A stretch of 64,000 bases of DNA from CAINVV01 sp964506325 (GTDB lineage Bacteria > Bacteroidota > Bacteroidia > Bacteroidales > Prolixibacteraceae), in contig CAZDLO010000002.1 in assembly GCA_964506325.1 (NCBI GenBank), positions 1-64,000 on the forward strand, read 5' to 3'. The translations under genes were made by a program, and so were the position numbers. Within the stretch, counting starts at the first letter, position 1. The number at the start of each line of letters is the position of its first letter. Positions 8,355 to 16,133 of this stretch are shown in pieces. Below the pieces are notes generated by a model, which was given only the letters and a program-made list of their open reading frames with translations, was not told where the DNA came from and ran no database searches.

Positions 8355-10154
8355 ATGTTAGAACGACCTATGATCCATAGATATATCACCCCATCTTCCT
8401 TCCTGTCTGTGCTGCTGGCATTTTTTGGCTTTGCTGCCTTTGGTCAGAAGGATACCACCAGATTGAACCAGGAGGTTGAGGTGGTAAAAGCTTACAGGCC
8501 AACAGTCTCCGGTGCAGCTAAAATTAACCTGTTGCCTGAAATCAATGATACTACTACTTTCAGACCGGATTTAAACTACAGGATTGTCAGCCACCCTGTT
8601 GCGGGTGGTCACAAAGCCTCAGTGCTAAAGGCCTCCAGCCAGTTTCAAAGAGAAGTTAAATATCCGGGGTATGGAAAAATCAGCGGTGGTTTTGGGAGCT
8701 ATATTACTCCTTTTGTGGATCTCTACCTGAATAATCCCAACATGCAGAATGGCACAATTGGGATTCAGCTGAACCATATTTCCTCCATGGGCGGCAATGT
8801 TAGGCTAAGGGGAGGGAGTACCACTGATGTACCTTATAGCAGTAGCAAGGCTGCAGTTTTCGGAAGTTTTGTTGCTGAAGGGGTAACTATTTCATCTGAT
8901 ATCACCTATCAAAGGGACAACAACCGTTATTATGGTTATCCGGTTGAAATTCCGGCTGATATCATGACTGATAATTTCGTGAAATATTTCAACAAGGACC
9001 AGGTGCATCAGCTGGGAAATTTTAATTTCATGGTGAAAAGTAACTCGTCCTCATCTTCTGCGCTTAAGTTTGATGCCGGAATTAACCTGGGCTACTTCAA
9101 CACAACTACCGAGCAGGTTGAAAAGGCTACCTGTTTCAAGGGTGATTTCAGCTATGATTTTGGGGGTTTCACAGGAAAACTAAGGGCTGGTTTCGCCCAT
9201 TATGAAACAGAGAATGTGTCGGAAGATCTTGCTTTTTCAGTGGTTACATCACCCAAAAGTTCCTGGCTGCAGCTCTCACCTGCAATGTTTTACCAGAACG
9301 AAATCTTAGCCATTTCAGGAGGAGTTAATCTGTTTGCTGTTTTCAATGAAGCTAGTGGCACTACTTTCAAGCCTTATCCCAAAGCCGATCTTTCGCTGCA
9401 ACTGGCAGACAACAGTTTTAGCCTGTATGCAGGGCTTGACGGATCACTCAGCAATAATACCTATTCTAAAATAGCTGAAGAAAACAGGTATGTCAATCCT
9501 TTCCTTTACGTGAAACCTACCAACCGCAAGTATGTTGTATCAGGTGGAGTAAAGGGTAAAATCGCTACTCCGCTTGCTTTCAATCTCGGCATAAAATATG
9601 GAAAGGCCGAAGATGAATATTTCTTTGTGACCAGGGTTGAAAACAGGTCAGGTAAAGCAAGTCCTTCCCTGGCGGACCTTACCTACAACAATGCTTTTGA
9701 AGTTGTTTATGATGATTTGGGTACCATGGATTTTTCAGCAGATCTCTCTTACATTACGTCATCGGTTTTCCTGCTTCTGTCCGGTCATTTTTACAATTAC
9801 CAGGTAACCTCCCTGGAAAAGCCTCTTTACAAACCGGATTTTATCCTGAATACATCCTCGGAGTTTAAGGTGACTGACCAATTGAGTGCTATCGCTGAAT
9901 TGTTTTTTACGGGGCCAAGAAATGTGATGCTGCAATACTATCTTCCCCCTGTCGCTTCCTCACTGCCGCCCCCGCCTATTTATCTGAAAGCCGATGCCAT
10001 GACTGAGCTGAACCTGGGCGCAAAATACAGGATTACGGATCATTTGCATTTCATCGGAAGGATTGAAAATCTTCTCAACAGGAAGGATGAACCGTGGTAT
10101 GGTTATACAGTTCAGGGCATCCGTTTTAAAGTTGGAGCAAGCCTCACTTTCTGA
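8355..10154 (+). CDS. Outer-membrane beta-barrel protein, TonB-dependent receptor-like
   Basis: A 599-residue protein with a signal peptide (SFLSVLLAFFGFAAFGQ), then a short periplasmic segment EVEVVKAYRPTVSGAAKI that resembles a TonB box/plug start, and a long run of alternating hydrophobic strands ending RIENLLNRKDEPWYGY and a last strand RFKVGASLTF with terminal F, as in barrel proteins. It is shorter than normal TonB-dependent receptors (usually 700-1000 residues) and lacks a recognisable full plug domain. The start at 8355 is only 3 bases after the TPR gene; the ATG at 8370 (MIHRYI) gives a tidier signal peptide. Gene order TPR, barrel, gyrB. Substrate unknown. Confidence 0.7.
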   Translation: MLERPMIHRYITPSSFLSVLLAFFGFAAFGQKDTTRLNQEVEVVKAYRPTVSGAAKINLLPEINDTTTFRPDLNYRIVSHPVAGGHKASVLKASSQFQREVKYPGYGKISGGFGSYITPFVDLYLNNPNMQNGTIGIQLNHISSMGGNVRLRGGSTTDVPYSSSKAAVFGSFVAEGVTISSDITYQRDNNRYYGYPVEIPADIMTDNFVKYFNKDQVHQLGNFNFMVKSNSSSSSALKFDAGINLGYFNTTTEQVEKATCFKGDFSYDFGGFTGKLRAGFAHYETENVSEDLAFSVVTSPKSSWLQLSPAMFYQNEILAISGGVNLFAVFNEASGTTFKPYPKADLSLQLADNSFSLYAGLDGSLSNNTYSKIAEENRYVNPFLYVKPTNRKYVVSGGVKGKIATPLAFNLGIKYGKAEDEYFFVTRVENRSGKASPSLADLTYNNAFEVVYDDLGTMDFSADLSYITSSVFLLLSGHFYNYQVTSLEKPLYKPDFILNTSSEFKVTDQLSAIAELFFTGPRNVMLQYYLPPVASSLPPPPIYLKADAMTELNLGAKYRITDHLHFIGRIENLLNRKDEPWYGYTVQGIRFKVGASLTF

Positions 10155-10162
10155 AAAATTTC

Positions 10163-10193
10163 TTGGCTGTTTGGCGAATTATAGCTACATTTG
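10163..10193 (+). promoter_or_regulatory. Promoter for gyrB (Bacteroidota type)
   Basis: TTG at 10163-10165, a 20-base spacer and TACATTTG at 10186-10193 fit the -33/-7 consensus (TTTG, N17-20, TAnnTTTG). It implies a transcript start near 10200 and a leader of about 115 bases before the ATG. Confidence 0.55.
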
Positions 10194-10317
10194 TCTGCTC
10201 TCTAAAAGCAGGAGTAATCATTATCCATTCAATGATTTTTCAATTTTCAGGTGAAAGATTAAAATCCTGATTATCACATTATTGATGGTGAGTTTAGCGT
10301 AGAAAATTATATTGATC

Positions 10318-12186
10318 ATGAGTGAAGCCAAGAACATAAAATCGGCCGCGGAAATTAGCTATGGCGCGGATAGTATTCAGGTCCTGGAAGGACTGGAAGC
10401 AGTTAGAAAACGTCCGGCGATGTACATCGGGGATGTAAACATCAGGGGATTGCATCATCTTGTATACGAGGTAATTGATAATTCCATTGACGAGGCATTG
10501 GCCGGACATTGCAATATTATACAGGTCATCATTAATGAAAATGGTTCCGTAACTGTCATCGATGACGGGCGTGGTATCCCGACTGAACTCCACGTGGGTG
10601 AAAACAAGTCAGCCCTGGAGGTGGTCCTTACGGTGCTGCATGCCGGTGGAAAGTTTAACAAGGAAAGTTACAAGGTTTCTGGCGGACTGCATGGGGTAGG
10701 GGTATCCTGTGTCAATGCACTGTCCGTTTTGCTCCGCGCGGAAATTCACCGCGACGGTAAAATATGGGAGCAGGAATATTCCAAAGGCGCTCCGAAAGGG
10801 GATGTCAGGATCATTGGGGAGACCGATCATACCGGAACTACCATTACGTTCATGCCTGACGACACCATTTTTACAACCACAGAATTCAAGTTCGACATAT
10901 TATCTGCCCGTTTGCGTGAACTGTCATTCCTAAACAAGAAAATCAGACTGACAATTTCTGATGAAAGAGTCAAAGAGGCCGATGGTGCTTTCAAGCAGGA
11001 AGTATTTTATTCTGAGGCCGGATTGTCAGAATTCGTGGATTACCTGGATGGGACTCGTGAACGCATCATTGAGGAAACCATTAATATTTCCACAGAGAAG
11101 AATGATGTCCCTGTTGAGATTGCCATGTGCTATAACAACTCTTTTACAGAGAACGTTCATTCCTATGTCAACAATATTAATACCATAGAGGGGGGAACAC
11201 ACCTGACCGGCTTCAGGCGGGGACTTACCAGGACGTTGAAGGCATATGCCGAAAACAGCGGAATGTTCCAGAAACTTAAGTTTGAAATTTCCGGTGATGA
11301 CTTTCGTGAAGGGCTTACAGCTGTCATCTCCTGTAAGGTTCAGGAGCCACAGTTTGAAGGTCAGACCAAAACCAAGCTGGGCAATTCTGAGATCAGCGCC
11401 TCTGTCGATCAGGCAGTCAGCGAAATGCTCAGTAATTATCTGGAGGAGCATCCAAGAGAAGCCAAAATTATCGTTAACAAAGTGATCCTTGCGGCCACTG
11501 CCCGTCATGCCGCGCGCAAGGCCAGGGAGCTTGTCCAGCGGAAAAACGTGTTAACCGGCAGCGGACTGCCAGGAAAACTTGCCGACTGTTCGGAGAAAGA
11601 TCCGGAGCGCTGCGAACTGTATCTTGTCGAGGGAGATTCTGCAGGCGGTACGGCTAAGCAGGGCCGCGACAGGAGTTTTCAGGCCATCCTTCCGCTCAGG
11701 GGAAAAATTCTGAATGTGGAAAAGGCCATGCCTCACAGGGTCTTTGACAGTGAGGAAATTCGGAATATATACACGGCACTCGGAGTTTCCATAGGTACAG
11801 ATGAGGATCCCAAGGCGCTGAATATTTCAAAGCTGAGATACAATAAGATCATTATCATGACCGATGCTGATGTTGATGGCTCTCACATTGCCACACTGAT
11901 CATGACATTTTTCTTCCGGTATATGCATGACCTGATCATGAATGGCCACATATATATTGCAACACCACCTCTCTACCTTATCAAAAAGGGAAAGCAGGAA
12001 CAATATTGCTGGACAGAACCCCAAAGACTTAAGATCATTGAAGAATGGGCCTCAGGTAATGAGAAAAGCGTCCACGTTCAGCGTTACAAAGGTTTGGGTG
12101 AGATGAATGCGGAACAGTTGTGGGATACCACCATGAATCCTGAAAGACGCACTTTGCGCCAGGTAGAGATCGAAAATGCTGCGTAA
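10318..12186 (+). CDS. gyrB: DNA gyrase subunit B, cut short by an in-frame TAA
   Basis: GyrB supplies the ATPase and TOPRIM parts of gyrase, which introduces negative supercoils. Seen in order: GHKL ATPase motifs EVIDNSIDEA, DDGRGIP and GLHGVG; transducer region; TOPRIM motifs VEGDSAGGTAKQG and MTDADVDGSHI; then the tail domain RYKGLGEMNAEQLWDTT. The start is the ATG at 10318 (MSEAKN). The frame stops at TAA 12184-12186 just after RQVEIENAA, but the same frame continues past it with the conserved GyrB C-terminus and ends at a second TAA at 12280. GyrB proteins normally have a Glu codon here (AAESDH or AAEADH), so a single GAA to TAA change explains it. The protein as read is 622 residues instead of about 654. 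Most likely a sequence error or strain mutation; see findings. Confidence 0.9.
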   Translation: MSEAKNIKSAAEISYGADSIQVLEGLEAVRKRPAMYIGDVNIRGLHHLVYEVIDNSIDEALAGHCNIIQVIINENGSVTVIDDGRGIPTELHVGENKSALEVVLTVLHAGGKFNKESYKVSGGLHGVGVSCVNALSVLLRAEIHRDGKIWEQEYSKGAPKGDVRIIGETDHTGTTITFMPDDTIFTTTEFKFDILSARLRELSFLNKKIRLTISDERVKEADGAFKQEVFYSEAGLSEFVDYLDGTRERIIEETINISTEKNDVPVEIAMCYNNSFTENVHSYVNNINTIEGGTHLTGFRRGLTRTLKAYAENSGMFQKLKFEISGDDFREGLTAVISCKVQEPQFEGQTKTKLGNSEISASVDQAVSEMLSNYLEEHPREAKIIVNKVILAATARHAARKARELVQRKNVLTGSGLPGKLADCSEKDPERCELYLVEGDSAGGTAKQGRDRSFQAILPLRGKILNVEKAMPHRVFDSEEIRNIYTALGVSIGTDEDPKALNISKLRYNKIIIMTDADVDGSHIATLIMTFFFRYMHDLIMNGHIYIATPPLYLIKKGKQEQYCWTEPQRLKIIEEWASGNEKSVHVQRYKGLGEMNAEQLWDTTMNPERRTLRQVEIENAA

Positions 12187-12282
12187 TCTGATCATGTATT
12201 CTCAATGCTGATGGGCGATGAAGTTCCTCCGCGCCGGAAATTTATTGAGGACAATGCAACCTATGCAAATATTGACGCTTAA
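12187..12282 (+). other. gyrB C-terminal coding remnant beyond the internal stop
   Basis: In the same frame as gyrB, these 31 sense codons encode SDHVFSMLMGDEVPPRRKF then IEDNATYANIDA and the stop TAA (12280-12282). This is the standard, highly conserved end of GyrB (MGDxVxPRRxFIExNA). The absence of any other disruption in it argues that the upstream TAA is very recent or a base-call error. Confidence 0.9.
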
Positions 12283-12316
12283 GGGAATTTTTATTCTGGA
12301 TTTTTAATCTTTAATT

Positions 12317-12366
12317 ACACTTCGCATAAGAAATTGCAGTATTGTGGTTTTTGGCGAAGTGTTTTT
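12317..12366 (+). terminator. Probable terminator after gyrB
   Basis: A 9-bp perfect inverted repeat ACACTTCGC (12317-12325) and GCGAAGTGT (12354-12362) followed by a short T run. The 28-base loop is long for an intrinsic terminator, so confidence is moderate. Confidence 0.5.
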
Positions 12367-12448
12367 GATTTTTAAATCTGCCAGGTACTATTGTCGCGGT
12401 TCTGTTTTTTCTTTTGAAGCATGAATCGAAAACCCAAAATCTAAAGTG

Positions 12449-13030
12449 ATGAACATTTGTGTATTCTCTTCCTCCAGCAATGCAATTCCGGAAGTCTATT
12501 TCGAGGATGCCCGGGCACTTGGCAGGCTGATTGGTTCGTCGGGCTGGAACCTTATTTATGGCGGTGCAAATGTTGGATTGATGCACGCATGTGCAGAGGC
12601 CGCCAGAGCTGGTGGGGCTCGCACTGTTGGTATAATTCCTGAGCTGATTCATTCCCACCGTTTGTCTAATCCGGACGACCATGAGCAGGTTATTACACCC
12701 AATATGCGGGAGCGCAAATACTTGATGAGAAAACGATCCAGTGCTTTTATAGCCCTGCCTGGAGGATTTGGTACCCTTGAGGAGATATTGGAGGTTATTA
12801 CCCTGAAGCAACTTAATTACCACAACAAGGCAGTGGTATTTGTCAATACCAACGGCTATTACAATCCTTTGCTCGAACAGTTTGAAAAAGCTTACCTCGA
12901 AACTTTTGCCAAAGACAATTACCGGGAGATGTATTTTATCGCTTCCAGCCCACAGGAAGCCATCGATTATATAAAAAATTATGAACCCTCCGAGCCTCTT
13001 TCAAAGTGGTTCAATGTTCCCCAGAAATAG
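12449..13030 (+). CDS. LOG-family (TIGR00730) Rossmann-fold protein
   Basis: A 193-residue protein from the ATG at 12449. It contains the family signature PGGFGTLEE and the upstream IYGGANVGLM and MRERKYLM segments. LOG proteins are phosphoribohydrolases that release the base from nucleoside 5'-monophosphates (cytokinin riboside phosphates in plants and some bacteria; related bacterial enzymes act on AMP or other nucleotides). Cytoplasmic, no signal peptide. Length is typical for the short bacterial class. Its neighbours (gyrB, htrA) say nothing about its substrate. Sure of the family, not of the physiological substrate. Confidence 0.85.
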   Translation: MNICVFSSSSNAIPEVYFEDARALGRLIGSSGWNLIYGGANVGLMHACAEAARAGGARTVGIIPELIHSHRLSNPDDHEQVITPNMRERKYLMRKRSSAFIALPGGFGTLEEILEVITLKQLNYHNKAVVFVNTNGYYNPLLEQFEKAYLETFAKDNYREMYFIASSPQEAIDYIKNYEPSEPLSKWFNVPQK

Positions 13031-13366
13031 ATACAGACAGGAACTGACAATTTGACAAATCGTCTTTATTATGGACGATTCGACTTGGACGCGAAAGTTA
13101 TTTTGCTGTAAATGAGTTTTTTGAATTTTTTCCGTGGTCTTTTTTTAGAGACTTTCAGTTTTGGTGGAATACTAAACAGCAGCCCGTTGAATGTGAAATT
13201 TTGTCATTGCAGAGTAGCAATATTGGTTGCCGGGCTTATTGGAAGTTAAAGTTTGTTAATCAGCATTACTTTTAATCCTGTTTTGCGTCTAATATGGTGT
13301 ACGTTCCCTTCTGAATGGTACAAAATTTGAGATATTTTTTATATCAAATTTTAAAATTTAATACTC
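13031..13366. other. Non-coding gap between the LOG gene and htrA
   Basis: 336 bases with no supported gene. It holds a 7-bp inverted repeat AATCGTC/GACGATT (13058-13080) just after the LOG stop, without a T run, and AT-rich sequence before htrA that must contain its promoter; I could not pick a convincing TAnnTTTG with a proper -33. Nothing else recognised. Confidence 0.5.
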
Positions 13367-14824
13367 ATGAACACGATTAAAAAAAGTGCATCCTATTTGG
13401 CATTTGCCTTTCTGGGAGCAATTTTGGCTCTCATTTTGTATTCACAATTAACCAATAACGCAAAACCAGCCGTTGTGGCGGAAACTACTCCCGTCCAGCT
13501 TTCACGTTATACTCCGCCGCTTCAGCCCCAGGTGCAATTGCCGGACCTGACACAGGCAGCGGAAAAGAGTATTTCTGCTGTTGTCCATATTACAACCAAG
13601 ACAAAGAATTCCATGTACGACAGCAGTAACCAGTTGTATGAATTTTTCTTCGGTCCCAGGGGAGGAAACAACCAGGAGCCTCAGTACAGTATGTCTGCAG
13701 GTTCAGGAGTTATCATCAGTGATGATGGTTATATTGTTACCAATAACCATGTTATTGATGGAGCTGAAAATATTGATGTGATACTCAATGACAACAGGAG
13801 GTTTTCTGCCAAGGTTATCGGGCGGGATACCAATACTGACATTGCCCTGGTAAAAATTGAAGCAAAGAACCTGGCAGTTTTATCCTGGGGGGATTCTGAA
13901 GCCTTAAAGCCCGGAGAATGGGTGTTGGCGGTCGGAAATCCTTTCAACCTGACGTCAACTGTAACCGCCGGTATTGTCAGTGCCAAATCCAGAAGCATAG
14001 GCATAATGAGCGGCCAGATGCCTATGGAATCATTTATTCAGACCGATGCTGCCGTTAACCCTGGAAACAGCGGAGGTGCCCTGGTGAACGCCCGAGGAGA
14101 GCTGGTTGGCATCAACACTGCGATTGCTTCCAGGACAGGGAGTTATTCGGGATATTCATTTGCCATCCCAGCTTCAATCGTGCACAAGGTGGTGGATGAT
14201 CTGAGAAAATTTGGCCAGGTACAAAGGGCTTTGCTTGGAGTAACCATACGGAACATCGATGATGAGCTGGCTAAAAGTGAAAATCTTGGAAAGATCGAAG
14301 GAGTTTTCATTGATGAAACAGCCGAGGATGGAGCTGCAAGATCGGCCGGTATTAAAAAGGGAGACGTTATCCTGTCTATTAATGGCACGAAAGTCAATTC
14401 AAAGGCAGAACTTCAGGAACAGGTTGGGAAACATCGCCCGGGCGACCTGGTTGCTGTTGTTGTCAAGCGGGATGGAGTTGAAAAATCCTTCAATGTGACG
14501 CTTAGAAATATGAAGGGAAATACCTCCATTGTGAAAGAATCTTTTTCTTTGCTGGGTGCCGAGTTTGGCGAAATATCCATCAAGGACAAGGAACGTCTGA
14601 ATATCGACCAGGGTGTGCAGGTACTTAATCTAAGCAGTGGAAAACTTAAAAATACTGGAGTAAGGCCTGGATTCATCATCACTGATGTAAACAAAATTTC
14701 AGTCGGGAGTGTTGAGGATATCAAAAGGGTTCTGGCACAAAGCAGCAGTAAAAAACCAGTGCTTGTGGAAGGTGTTTACCCGGATGGAAAATGGACTTAC
14801 TATGTTTTTGATTTAAACGAATAA
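13367..14824 (+). CDS. degQ: HtrA/Deg family serine protease (Do-like)
   Basis: A 485-residue periplasmic quality-control protease/chaperone. Seen: an N-terminal membrane anchor or uncleaved signal (residues ~10-27), the trypsin-like domain with the catalytic triad H128 (NNHVID), D158 (NTDIALVK) and S235 (NPGNSGGAL), followed by two PDZ domains (roughly residues 275-375 and 390-480; first with GVFIDETAEDGAARSAGIKKGD). Such proteins degrade misfolded envelope proteins. It is a standalone gene about 80 bases before rpoD, which has its own promoter. DegQ and DegP cannot be distinguished by eye; no long Q-linker of the DegP type is evident. Confidence 0.9.
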   Translation: MNTIKKSASYLAFAFLGAILALILYSQLTNNAKPAVVAETTPVQLSRYTPPLQPQVQLPDLTQAAEKSISAVVHITTKTKNSMYDSSNQLYEFFFGPRGGNNQEPQYSMSAGSGVIISDDGYIVTNNHVIDGAENIDVILNDNRRFSAKVIGRDTNTDIALVKIEAKNLAVLSWGDSEALKPGEWVLAVGNPFNLTSTVTAGIVSAKSRSIGIMSGQMPMESFIQTDAAVNPGNSGGALVNARGELVGINTAIASRTGSYSGYSFAIPASIVHKVVDDLRKFGQVQRALLGVTIRNIDDELAKSENLGKIEGVFIDETAEDGAARSAGIKKGDVILSINGTKVNSKAELQEQVGKHRPGDLVAVVVKRDGVEKSFNVTLRNMKGNTSIVKESFSLLGAEFGEISIKDKERLNIDQGVQVLNLSSGKLKNTGVRPGFIITDVNKISVGSVEDIKRVLAQSSSKKPVLVEGVYPDGKWTYYVFDLNE

Positions 14825-14852
14825 ATCGTACCTTGTAGCAATAGATTTGTTA

Positions 14853-14882
14853 TTGTTCGGACGAACTTTATTACTATCTTTG
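14853..14882 (+). promoter_or_regulatory. Promoter for rpoD (Bacteroidota type)
   Basis: TTG at 14853-14855, a 19-base spacer and TATCTTTG at 14875-14882, an exact TAnnTTTG match. The start codon at 14903 is only 20 bases downstream, implying a very short leader. Confidence 0.7.
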
Positions 14883-14902
14883 CAGACTTTTAATCCCAGA
14901 GC

Positions 14903-15763
14903 ATGAGACAACTAAAAATTACCAAGTCAATTACGAACCGTGAGAGCGCTTCGCTTGATAAATATCTTCAGGAAATCGGCAAAGAAGAACTAATTTCTGT
15001 TGAAGAGGAAGTTGAGTTAGCGCAACGGATCAAGAAAGGCGATCAGGCTGCTCTGGAAAAGCTTACCAGGGCCAACCTGAGGTTTGTGGTTTCTGTTGCA
15101 AAACAGTACCAAAACCAGGGTCTGAGCCTGCCTGACCTTATCAATGAAGGTAATTTAGGTTTGATCAAGGCAGCTGAGAAATTTGATGAAACAAGGGGTT
15201 TTAAATTTATCTCCTATGCGGTATGGTGGATTCGACAGTCAATTCTGCAGGCATTGGCTGAGCAGTCACGTATTGTCCGTCTCCCGCTGAATCAGGTTGG
15301 TTCATTGAATAAAATCAACAAAGCCTATTCCAAGTTTGAACAGGAGCATGAGAGAAGGCCTTCACCGGAGGAACTTGCTGATCAGTTGGAACTTCCAGCT
15401 GAGAAAGTTGCTGATACCCTCCGTGTTTCCGGTCGCCACGTTTCAGTCGACGCACCATTTGTTGACGGAGAAGACAATAGTCTGCTTGACGTACTTATCA
15501 ACAATGATTCGCCCAATGCCGACCGTGCCCTCATAGATGAATCCCTCTCCCGTGAAATTGAACGCTCACTTGCAACACTTACAGAAAGGGAGGCAGATAT
15601 AATCCGCATGTTTTTCGGAATTGCCAGCACGGAAATGACGCTGGAGGAAATCGGAGAACATTTTGGTCTTACACGCGAACGTGTGCGTCAGATTAAAGAA
15701 AAGGCTATCCGCCGCCTTCGTCATACATCAAGGAGCAAGCTGCTTAAAACATACCTCGGATAA
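14903..15763 (+). CDS. rpoD: Primary RNA polymerase sigma factor (RpoD/SigA)
   Basis: A 286-residue sigma-70 protein, the compact housekeeping form typical of Bacteroidota, which lacks the long region 1.1 and non-conserved insert of E. coli RpoD. Seen: region 1.2 (SLDKYLQEIGKEELIS), region 2 (LRFVVSVAKQYQNQGL, DLINEGNLGL, GFKFISYAVWWIRQSI), region 3 (RIVRLPLN), and region 4 with the helix-turn-helix TLEEIGEHFGLTRERVRQIK. It directs polymerase to the TTTG/TAnnTTTG promoters seen across this window. Its own promoter and terminator are both clear, so it is monocistronic. Confidence 0.97.
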   Translation: MRQLKITKSITNRESASLDKYLQEIGKEELISVEEEVELAQRIKKGDQAALEKLTRANLRFVVSVAKQYQNQGLSLPDLINEGNLGLIKAAEKFDETRGFKFISYAVWWIRQSILQALAEQSRIVRLPLNQVGSLNKINKAYSKFEQEHERRPSPEELADQLELPAEKVADTLRVSGRHVSVDAPFVDGEDNSLLDVLINNDSPNADRALIDESLSREIERSLATLTEREADIIRMFFGIASTEMTLEEIGEHFGLTRERVRQIKEKAIRRLRHTSRSKLLKTYLG

Positions 15764-15785
15764 AATTTTTACAATATACCAAAGG

Positions 15786-15816
15786 GCCCTGATTTTTAAA
15801 ATCAGGGCTTTTTTTT
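15786..15816 (+). terminator. Rho-independent terminator of rpoD
   Basis: Ten-base perfect stem GCCCTGATTT / AAATCAGGGC (15786-15808) with a 3-base loop, followed by eight T. A textbook intrinsic terminator 22 bases after the rpoD stop. Confidence 0.93.
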
Positions 15817-16133
15817 GCCTGTTAAGGGATCCCAATTCCTGCCCAGACAAGATCCGGAATTTCAACAGGAAAATTGACGGATTTACCGCTTTACTGACCT
15901 AATGATGCTGCAAATTACCCCGGGAAAGTCTGAGATTTTATTATTTCCGATAAATTTTAAGGGTCCTCACACGACATCTATTGATATATTTTAATAATTA
16001 TGTAAATTAGATAAAAATTACCTGCAAATTTTATTGCCCTTTTTGCTGTTGCCACATTGCTTTTGAATAAGATTGGTTGCAGATCTGTCTTTTAAACCAG
16101 GTCTAATTTATTATTCAAAAATAACTTTTGACA
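15817..16133. other. Non-coding gap before the CoA-dehydratase activase gene
   Basis: About 320 bases, AT-rich, with no supported ORF. It should contain the promoter of the downstream gene. A TAACTTTTG just before the ATG is one base off the -7 consensus and too close to the start unless the mRNA is leaderless, so I do not call a promoter. Confidence 0.4.

Noticed and set aside
12184..12186. Reassignment of TAA as a sense codon to explain gyrB.
   Set aside because: Many intact genes in the window (e.g. rpoD, the LOG neighbours, nnr region genes, hydF) end at their expected family length using TAA or another standard stop, so the normal code applies.
13058..13080. Inverted repeat AATCGTC/GACGATT after the LOG gene as a terminator.
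   Set aside because: Only 7 bp, no T run follows; too weak to call as a terminator.
13112..13249. A 45-codon ORF in the gap between the LOG gene and htrA.
   Set aside because: No family resemblance, hydrophobic and AT-driven composition, no supporting ribosome-binding site; treated as chance.
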